Shown here: piece by piece, positions 1-8,807 of the stretch
Layout of the letters: every line of letters begins with the position of its first letter
Numbering within the stretch: position 1 is the stretch's first letter
Assembly: GCA_032718475.1 (NCBI GenBank)
Contig: JAUCBJ010000247.1
Coordinates: 1 to 36,623, forward strand
Length of the DNA: 36,623 nt
Reading direction: 5' to 3'
Source: Nemertoderma westbladi
Lineage: Eukaryota > Xenacoelomorpha > Nemertodermatida > Nemertodermatidae
The notes under the pieces: generated by a model
Told to the model about the DNA's origin: nothing
Database searches by the model: none
The model's input: only the letters and a program-made list of their open reading frames with translations
Translations under genes and position numbers: made by a program

Positions 1-317
1 GTATAACAACCTCGGCCTCGGTAGTTTGCAGTTTATATTTTGCTTCAGGTGAATACAGTAGGCCTACATCCGCATACCGCCTCTAAAACATAGAATAATA
101 ATAGTTTATGATATAACGAGTAATTTTTTTGGGGACAAGGGTTTTTCCCTAATTAAAACTGTCATGTAACCCTAAACCCTAAGTCACGGGGCTCTAAACT
201 AAGAAATTTTGTGGAATTGGCCCGAAGTGCCATTCGTAATGTATTCGAAATTCCATAAAATTCAGACGTTTCTGCCAGACGTAGCTGAATGAAAATTCCA
301 AGTTGTTGTATAGAATT
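1..317. other. intergenic, no gene seen
   Basis: AT-rich sequence without a credible ORF. It contains one copy of the dispersed TAGGCCTA palindrome near 60 and a short ACCCTAAACCCTAAG stretch near 168 that is too short to be telomeric. Confidence 0.5.
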
Positions 318-1470
318 TTATTGTAATTGTAATTGTAATAAATTTATTTTTGGTTGTGAAATTAAACACCGCGGAGAACTCAAAGAGCGCACCAGACTAA
401 AATCATAAATATACCTAACGATAATCAATGTAAACGATTTAAAAATATCAAAAAATATCAATTAACATTAAAGAAAATATCAAAGAATATCAATTAATAT
501 GGATCATTAAATACACAAATTAAGAATGATAAAAAAAGAAAGAAAACTAAAAATATAAGCGGAAAAATGTAATTTGTTTTAAATTTATTTATGATGATGA
601 CATGCTGGGACAATGTCAATGAGAGAGTTTGACTGCCCAGACCGAATGGCAGTGTATCCCTGACAGCCAGGTTCGTCCGGGATTCTCGACTAAAACCTGT
701 CCAGACACGATTTGAATATTTCCAAGGAGCATCCGGATAGATCTCGGATGCTATTCGGAAGAGCATTGAGCAGTTTCGGTCCAAACACCGTGAAGCTCAT
801 CTCTACTAATGATTTTACTTTAGCGCTGATATTTCTTGGGAAAGGTAGAATCTTACAGGTCCGTCCTCTCCGCATACTATACACAGCTGTTATTGGCTAT
901 GCGCAAGTATTCGGCAGTATTTGTTCTAAAATCTTCCATTATATATATTATATTACATATCGTTCTCGACGTCTTTGCAATGAGTATATCTTAAGCTTTT
1001 TTAGTCGATCCCAGTAATTTTCATTACGTAGTCCTTTGATTTTTCGAGTGAATGCTCTCTGAATATCCTCTAATTTTTGGATGTCTGCCATATTTGTCGG
1101 GTTCCATAGCTAGCAGCAATACTCAAGACGTGACCTTATTAAACTTTGGAACAAAGTGGCCATTGTCAGACTATTACGGGTGTCGAATACACGAAGAATC
1201 CAAACTGCATAGAGCTGAGACCGCCCTCTATATAATGGTATTCTCCAAGTGGAAATGATGTTGTCTTGGAATTTGATTGAAGATATCGCATATACTCGAA
1301 TTTATCCCCATGCAGAGCCATGGCATTATCACTCGTCCATATATACAGTATATCGCATCTATGTCTACTTGAAGGCTATTATTTGGAGATGAAGGTGCAG
1401 TGATACGGGTGTCATCAAATGTTGAAACCTTATTAATAGAGTTTGAGTCTATGTCAGAGATCATCATATA
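318..1470 (-). mobile_element. decayed LINE (CR1/Jockey/Rex1-like), RT palm to 3' tail
   Basis: Minus-strand remnant of a non-LTR retrotransposon. Read right to left it shows part of the RT palm (VSTFDDTRITA, where a YADD-type motif is expected, at about 1430-1390), then LFQSLIRSRLEYCC and LEDIQRAFTRKIKGLRNENY (about 1150-1000), then SFTVFGPKLLNALPNSIRDL and FKSCLDRF (about 800-690), then PDEPG and SNSLIDIVPACHHHK (about 680-590). These are the usual C-terminal signatures of CR1/Jockey-superfamily polymerases. Several in-frame stops and frame changes make it non-functional. The ATTACA-type repeats at 318-350, read on the minus strand, fit the short tandem 3' tail of such elements. The exact family cannot be named without a repeat library. 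Confidence 0.8.
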
Positions 1471-1489
1471 TGATAATAATAGAACTCGG

Positions 1490-2860
1490 CGTTTGTCATG
1501 TGTTGTCTCCAGCTGATGTTTAGGGCTGCCCTTAGTAGTCTTGTGTCACCCCCGTATAAAAGTACACTTTCCACTGTGGCTCAAAAGAACTTAGTCTTCA
1601 GGTGCCTGGAGAGATCTGATTTCCAGATGGTATCCATTTCTGATAGAGCTACCCAAGCCTTTGCTTTCCTAACTTCTATGTCCTTTTTGCTACTCTCTAT
1701 CCATGATCCAAGGTACTGCTGGAAGTCGTCAACCTTCCTTAGGTGATTATTATCAATTGTTGTCAAGTTTCCATTAGCATTAAAAGTCATGAATTCGGTC
1801 TCGGTAGCATTTATATGCAATCCAACCTCCTTGGCCAGCCCTCTCCACTTTATTCAGTAGAAGCTGTGCATCTGCTAGCGTATTAGAGAGCAGGGCGATG
1901 TCATCCGCAAAGTCGATGTCTGTGACTGTAGTTGCCGGATATCTACTACTTCTGCGTTCCTGAAGTATGAATCCCAGATCTTCACCCTTTGTGGCCGTCC
2001 TCATTGCATAATGCAGTACAATTACAAATAGTAATGTGTCACCTTGCAGTACGCCAGCCAGGATTACCTCTGGTATTCCATAAGCCCTTTGGATTTCCAC
2101 CATTTTACCTCTATTGATTGAGTCGAATGCTTTCTTGAAGTCCATAAAAGTCAGGAAGTGGGGAGATTCTTTGACTTAATTCCCTCAATCAGTCTCCGTA
2201 GCGCAAGTACAGTATATCTGAGCTATTGTTGATCTACAGTATTTGGTCGAAATCCATTTTGGCTCTTACGCAGCACTTTCTCTAGATGTGAGGTCTAATT
2301 CTACATAGAATCATTTTGTTGTATATTTTGGCAGCTACCACAAGCAGACAGACAGATCCCATGATAGTTTGTTGGTATACCGAGGTCTCCTTTCTTAGGG
2401 AGAGGCTTTAGTTGACCTTTAGTCCAAATTGGTGGTGGCTTTTCCGACCAGATTCAGATACCTCATTTACAGTTTGCCAGGTAAGTCTTGATTGTTGCTG
2501 AATGTGAGCAGTTGTAATTTCTTAAATCGTGTCCTGTATGTACTTTTCCTGGCTGATGTTGTAGGCCAATTTAAGATCGTCCTTAGCTTTCTCAACATTG
2601 TTAATGTTTTCGGTTGTTGGTTGTTCGGTTTTAACTTTGTAGGCTATCTTAAGATCTTCTCTCTTACAAGTAACCTCAGAGTTTTGCCATTGCACATACT
2701 GTTTTCGTTTGGGTTTCGGGGGATATGTCTCTTGGCTGATTCCTTGTGAGCTTTTATTATATTCTGGTACTGTATATTGAATCGGTAGACTGGTCTTCAT
2801 CCATTGACTGAAGTACTTCCAAGCGGTTTTGAACTTCAACTGTGTAAGCATCCTTTACTG
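1490..2860 (-). mobile_element. decayed LINE reverse transcriptase, second family
   Basis: A second minus-strand LINE, directly upstream of the first in its own orientation. From right to left: a charged linker ending SQEKYIQDT (about 2850-2525), RT motifs resembling PLPKKGDLG, NYHGI and QNGFRPNTVDQQ (about 2420-2230, with stops), FMDFKKAFDSINRGKM (about 2150-2100), GVLQGDT (about 2045), the catalytic FADDIALLSNTLADAQ (about 1905-1860), then LNKVE, MHINATETEFMTFN, a thumb region with ATVESVLLYG, and ALNISWRQHMTN (about 1520). The DD pair is intact, but there are several frameshifts and stops, and the stretch between YGIPEVI and GVLQGDT is shorter than in working enzymes, implying an internal deletion. 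Confidence 0.85.
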
Positions 2861-3180
2861 CATTGTCAGTTAGTAAGACGACGTGTATTACACCGGTACG
2901 TAGATTTAGTTGCAGTTTCACTTTATGCCTCTCAGATTTAAAATACGTAGTTTAATCGGTTTATTCCCAAACTTACTAAAAGTTGAATTGTTTTGCATTG
3001 ATGGCAATGCATTGTTTTTGTTGGCACCCAATTCAAGAAGCGAACTGGAAAGCTATGGACTCATACTACAGTATGGTCCCAGTTCTCACAAGTCCCAGAT
3101 AGACCATAATTCTATCGAATGAATGCACTACAAGACTGAAGTGCATTTACACTTCGACCATTCTCCAGTTATCATCGCCT
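2861..3180. other. junction between opposed LINE remnants
   Basis: No convincing coding signal. It holds one ACCGGTAC palindrome near 2891 and possible decayed LINE sequence. It separates the minus-strand LINE on the left from the plus-strand LINE on the right. Confidence 0.35.
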
Positions 3181-5205
3181 TATTGTGTGTGGCCAAGGTA
3201 AAGACTTAGTCGGCGCGCTACGAAATCTGCCTTGTAGCGGCATGACTGGTGCTCTCTGTTGCAACAGCCAAGTGTTAGATCCAGCTTCACACTAAAGCTG
3301 AGCAACAGGTACGAGGTTCTCGCCTCTGAGGCAACAGATCACTGCGAGCAGTGCGAGGGATATACTGCCTTCACAGAAGCAGTTAAGTTAGCAGCTGCAG
3401 AAACAGTTCCTGTATACCCTCGAAACAGGAGAAATGGCCCCCTGGACTGACCACAGAATTCGGAAATGCCGAAATGACCTTTATAAGGCGCAGCAGAAAT
3501 AGTCCCGCTGGCTCGGGCACGCTAGGTCAACCAGGAATGCTGTTAAGGATTCATCTAGGTCCCTTAACAGGCAGTACTCTGATAATCTGTCAATCTTATA
3601 AATAAACAGGTTGATGCCATTAACAAAGCTAATCATAGCAGGCAATCAGCCCAGGCATGGCAATGAATAAACCTGCTCACTGGGAGGAAAAGCCAACCAA
3701 CCACCAAGGTTAAGGCTGAATCTCTATCTGAACGCCTCAATGGTTGGAGGTCCACTTTGCGAAGCTTCTAAACAATTACAAGGTATTGCCGGATAACTTT
3801 GAGGTACATCATGTATCTGAGTCTGTGCTCACAGATATCCCCATTGGTAACATCTCCTTTCCTGAAATCTAGACTGCAGCTAGGAGCATCAAGACCAATC
3901 GTGCCAGTGGAGTATATGGCGTGCCCCCTGAGGTCTCATTCATCCCACTATCGTTGACATGTATAGGACAAAGAGGTCCCCTGAAGAAATGAAAACAAAT
4001 AAGTTGGCCCCAGCCCCAAAGTAGGGCAACCTAACAACATGCAGAGCTTGCTGAGAATTGCTGCAAAGCTATACAATTGAATTATATTAAATATTATCAA
4101 GGATCGTGATGAGAAACTGTTACGTGGGAACCAAAATAGGCTCCGTAAAGGTCGTACAGTCGTACAATTTCGGCGCCTCGAAGGATAATCGAAGACAAAT
4201 CAACAAAGCTGGCTATTATCTTTGTTGACTTCTTTAAAGCTTTGGAGTCAGTCTCCCGACCACGTATGTTCGGCATACTTGCAGTATATGGAATTCCTGC
4301 GGAAATTATTACAGCTATCAGATCAGATGGTTCCACCACATTTGTGTCTACTGCTGATGGTGACACAGATCTATTCGAGTCTTATGGGGAGCCCTTCCGG
4401 GTGATACACTTGCACCATTATTATTCTAATTATGGATGAGTATGTTCTTAGACCATCTTAATAAAGTGGGGCTGATGGAAACACCCCGTACTGGCACAAG
4501 AAGTAGAAGAAATCCAGCAAAGTACCTTACTGATCAAGACTTTGCTGAATTCTTTGCTGAATTGGATTGTCAGAATCACTAGAAGGAGCCCAAAGGCTCC
4601 TCTGTTCATTGGAGCAGGTTGCTTCTACTGTTGGTCTTTTTGTAAAATACAAGAAGACCAAAATTATTTCAGTGAACCTGGACACCAAGAAATGTCTGAT
4701 TGTATGCATGGTCAGCTCAGCATTGAATAGTCTATCCAGGATTTGTAAGTCCCATCGAATAAAACTTAATCTCAAGATTCGATTATTTAGGGCAGCAGTA
4801 GTGCCAGTACTCTTCTAGGGGAGTCCATGCTGGGCTCTTACTGCAGAGGATACCTAATATCTGGATGTTACTTCTACAAGAATGCTGAGCCATCAAGTAC
4901 AATGAACACATCTCCAATCAGACTCTATACAACATTGGAGGTGTTCAATTAGTCTCCCCTAGCTTGACACTTGAGCGGAACCACCGCCTCCGCTTTGCAG
5001 GACATTGCTTTCGCCGTGGGGACCAGTCAGTGCATAATCTTGTTCTTTGGCGTCCCCATAAGCATGGTGGAGAGCCGATGACTTTCTTGAGACGCCTCTT
5101 AAAGGACACTGGCCTTGAAGATGCGGATGATCTAGCAAATGTCATGGGTGATAGGGAGCTGAGGCCGCACAATTTTGTCGACAAGCCGGCACAGCATTCT
5201 TAATA
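3180..5205 (+). mobile_element. decayed LINE, plus strand
   Basis: Plus-strand non-LTR retrotransposon remnant spread over all three frames. In order: a linker region (LSNRYEVLASEATDH, about 3300), an RT approach with RTVVQFRRLEG-like residues (about 4150), SVSRPRMFGILAVYGIPAE (4251-4305), TADGDTDLFES (about 4350), catalytic QDFAEFFAELDCQNH-type decayed block near 4537-4570 followed by SESLEGAQRLLCSLEQVAST (4570-4630), then KIRLFRAAVVPVLF (4775-4817), and a conserved C-terminus RLRFAGHCFRRGDQSVHNLVLW ... TFLRRLLKDTGLEDADDLA (4985-5150). Multiple stops and frame changes show it is dead. It resembles the family of the 1.5-2.86 kb element more than the CR1-like one. Confidence 0.8.
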
Positions 5206-5404
5206 TATATGTAATATGCAGTATATAATGCAGCTGTAATTAAGCATGCCGATAGAAGTAAAACTACTGTACTACTAAATTACTACTTACTAGTAACTAA
5301 TACACGTATATTTATAACAATTAATGGGCCGACGAATAATTAATAAATTTGCATTATTGCTCAACCCAATTTCAAATTCCCCCAGATTCCAGGGCTCTTT
5401 TTTA

Positions 5405-6925
5405 TAAAGGTATAGTAGGCCCTATACAAAGGTATAGTAGGCCCTACACAAAGGTATAGTAGGCCCTACACAAAGGTATAGTAGGCCCTACACAAAGGTA
5501 TAGTGGGCCCTACACAAAGGTATAGTAGGCCCGACACAAAGGTATAGTAGGCCCTACACAAAGGTATAGTAGGCCCTACACAAAGGTATAGTAGGCCCTA
5601 CACAAAGGTAATGTAGGCCCTACACAAAGGTATAGTAGGCCCTACACAAAGGTATAGTAGGCCCTACACAAAGGTATAGTAGGCCCTACACAAAGGTATA
5701 TTAGGCCCTACACAAAGGTATAGTAGGCCCTACACAAAGGTATAGTAGGCCCTACACAAAGGTATAGTAGGCCCTACACAAAGGTATAGTAGGCCCTACA
5801 CAAAGGTATAGTAGGCCCTACACAAAGGTATAGTAGGCCCTACACAAAGGTATAGTGGGCCCTACACAAAGGTATAGTAGGCCCGACACAAAGGTATAGT
5901 AGGCCCTACGTAAAGGTATTGTAGGCCCTACACAAAGGTATAGTAGGCCCTACACAAAGGTAATGTAGGCCCTACACAAAGGTATAGTAGGCCCTACACA
6001 AAAGTATAGTAGGCCCTACACAAAGGTATAGTAGGCCCTACACAAAGGTATATTAGGCCCTACACAAAGGTATAGTAGGCCCTACACAAAGGTATAGTAG
6101 GCCCTACACAAAGGTATAGTAGGCCCTACACAAAGGTTTAGTAGGCCCTACACAAAGGTATAGTAGGCCCTACACAAAGGTATAGTAGGCCCTATACAAA
6201 GGTATAGTAGGCCCTACACAAAGGTATAGTAGGCCCTACACAAAGGTATAGTAGGCCCTACACAAAGGTATAGTAGGCCCTACACAAAGGTATAGTAGGC
6301 CCTACACAAAGGTATAGTAGGCCCTACACAAAGGTATAGTAGGCCCTACACAAAGGTATAGTAGGCCCTACACAAAGGTATGGTAGGCCCTATACAAAGG
6401 TAGAGTAGGCCCTACACAAAGGTATAGTAGGCCCTCCACAAAGGTATAGTAGGCCCTATACAAAGGTAGAGTAGGCCCTACACAAAGGTATAGTAGGCCC
6501 TACACAAGGGTATAGTAGGCCCTACACAAAGGTATAGTAGGCCCTATACAAAGGTATAGTAGGCCCTATACAAAGGTATAGTAGGCCCTACACAAAGATA
6601 TATTAGGCCCTACACAAAGGTATAGTAGGCCCTACACAAAGATATAGTAGGCCCTATACAAAGGTATAGTAGCCCTACACAAAGGTATAGTAGGCCCTAT
6701 ACAAAGGTATAGTAGGCCCTACACAAAGGTATAGTAGGCCCTACACAAAGGTATAGAAGGCCCTACACAAAGGAATAGTAGGCCCTACACAAAGGAATAG
6801 TAGGCCCTACACAAAGGTATAGTAGGCCCTACACAAAGGTATAGTAGGCCCTACACATTTCTTTGGAGACAAACGTATAGTAGGCCCTACACATTTCATT
6901 GGAGACAAAGGTACACATTTCTTGA
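5405..6925. repeat. 22-bp satellite array (about 66 units)
   Basis: Direct tandem repeat with core GTATAGTAGGCCCTACAC plus AAAG, period 22. The first clear unit starts near 5405 and regular units run to about 6857. The last two units have acquired ATTTCTTTGGAGAC / ATTTCATTGGAGAC, making a 36-bp unit before the array dissolves. Each unit holds TAGGCCCTA, one base different from the TAGGCCTA palindrome scattered through the window. Variant units recur at a fixed 352-bp offset (see findings). Confidence 0.97.
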
Positions 6926-7440
6926 GAGCGGCTTGATGAAATTGGCTGAAATTTTTTGTGGTAATCTATTGTTATCCCCGATGTATTTGGTACTAGAATC
7001 TAGGCAATCAAAATATGTAAACATCTTTTTAACATGTTTTTTTTATAAAAATAACTTATTTTTTCTAAAAAATGCCATTTAAGATCACAAAAGGTGCAAT
7101 ATTATACGAAAAATTGTCCCCCTGTGAAAAATTGTAGTACCAGACTACCATATACTACTGTACCTATAAACGTTGTGTAAAAGTTTGAGATGAAACCACC
7201 AAAGGCGTTTCGAGAAAGATGTACCTTTATTTTATTTTGAAAGTCATTTTTACCGGTACTACTGTAGGTACATTATCACCTTAACACAATTATATAATAA
7301 CGCCGTCCCCGCGTCCATTTATGATATAAGTCCGCTTGGATCTAAGTTCTTGCTTTGCTGTACCGGTACCGTACTCGGTACAACACGACCGCGTTACAGT
7401 ACGTTTTATCTCATTGTACAGGCTGACTGCATTCTGCAAG
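6926..7440. other. non-coding spacer
   Basis: AT-rich spacer with no gene recognised. It contains several ACCGGT and TACTGTA words and one early inverted copy of the 21-bp satellite core (GGATCTAAGTTC, 7338-7349). Confidence 0.5.
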
Positions 7441-7454
7441 ATAAATTTCCGAAT

Positions 7455-8250
7455 TCAGGAAGGTAAAACGAACTTAGATCCTGCAAGGCCCGACTTTGGT
7501 GAACTTAGATCTTTGCGAACTTAGGTCCTATATATGCGAACGTAGATCCTATCTGGGTGAACTTAGATTATAACTGGGTGAACTTAGATCCTATCTAGGT
7601 GAAATCAGATCCTAACTAGATGAACTTAGATCCTACCTAGGTGAACTTAGATCCTAACTGGGCGAACTTAGATCCTAACTAGGTGAACTTAGATCCTAAC
7701 TCGGTGATCTTAGATCCTAACTAGATGAACTTAGATCCTCACTAGGTGAACTTAGATCCTCACTAGGAAAATTTAGATCTTAACCAGGTGAACTTAGATC
7801 CTAACTAGGTGAACTTAGATCCTAACTAGATGAACTTAGATCCTACCTGGGTGAACTTAGATCCTATCTGGGTGAACTTAGATCCTAACTAGGTGAACTT
7901 AGATCCTAACTAGGTGAAATTAGATCCTAACTAGATGAACTTAGATCCTACCTAGGTGAACTTAGATCCTAACTAGGTGAACTTAGATCCTCACAAGATG
8001 AACTTAGATCCTACCTAGGTGATCTTAGATCCTAACTAGGTGAACTTAGATCCTAACTAGGTGAACTTAGATCCTAACTAGGAGAACTGATCCCAGTTTA
8101 TGCTATTAAAAGCCTTTGGTAATCATCATGCTAATCGCGAAGCAAACTTAGATCCAAAGCAAAGCGAACTTAGATCTTAGGTGAATTTAGAACCCAATTT
8201 ATACAAATTCCTTTGTCCACGCTAGAGGAGAAGCGAACTTAGATCACGGT
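7455..8250. repeat. 21-bp satellite array with scattered outliers
   Basis: Tandem repeat with core GAACTTAGATCCTAACTAG, period 21. It is dense from about 7455 to 8085 (about 28 units); single cores CGAACTTAGATC continue near 8165 and 8232. Common variants are AACTAGATG, CACTAGGTG and ACCTAGGTG. No ORF of interest runs through it. Confidence 0.95.
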
Positions 8251-8360
8251 GTACTCTGCGCTGGCCGCGTTCTATCGATATTACAGTATTGTACTCTGTT
8301 ACATAGTAAGCATATAAAAGTAATTTCGAGCTAATTCGTTGCAATGTTTTATGGTGGTAA

Positions 8361-8620
8361 GGATCTAAGTTCGTTTCCCTTCAAGCGTGATATATTTACA
8401 GTAAAGGTCTGCTGGCATGGGAATGACATCTTTCACATACACTGAATTAACACAGCTACGGTACAGCAATATATGCAAGGTGGGATCTAAGTTCGTATGT
8501 TGGGGATCTAAGTCCTTATGGCAATATGGGAAGGATCTATGTTCGTATGCTGATATGTGAAGGATCTAAGTTCGCCCAATATCTAAGTTCGTTCCGGATC
8601 TAAGGGGCTCTAGGATCTAA
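8361..8620. repeat. inverted cluster of the 21-bp satellite core
   Basis: About eight irregularly spaced copies of GGATCTAAGTTCG (for example 8361-8372, 8483-8494, 8562-8573, 8581-8590, with variants at 8504 and 8533). This is the reverse complement of the core in the preceding array. The cluster ends about 190 bp before the PGGT1B start codon. Spacing is uneven, unlike the array. Confidence 0.85.
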
Positions 8621-8798
8621 AGCCGGGGAAACATAACCATACCTGCATACCAGAATACAGGAATACTGGAATACCGGTAGGCCTACTGCATGCAGAACTG
8701 TCTGACTGTAATACTGTAATAACCAGAATCGATACAAGGATACCCAGCCCAGATACCAGAATTTGGAATTCAGTGCTGCAGTCGTAGTGGGACGCGCT

Positions 8799-8807
8799 AT
8801 GCAATAA
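8799..8807 (+). promoter_or_regulatory. two-codon uORF overlapping the PGGT1B start
   Basis: ATG CAA TAA at 8799-8807; the last A of its stop is the first A of the PGGT1B ATG (8807-8809), giving TAATG. The upstream ATG has G at -3 and C at +4; the main ATG has A at -3 and G at +4. If the transcript begins upstream of 8799, initiation at PGGT1B would need leaky scanning or reinitiation. The transcription start is unknown, so this is only a candidate. Confidence 0.45.

Noticed and set aside
168-183. ACCCTAAACCCTAA telomere-like word
   Set aside because: Only two imperfect units; not evidence of a telomere.
5405-8085. CRISPR-like arrays
   Set aside because: Units abut each other with no unique spacers, and the DNA is eukaryotic.
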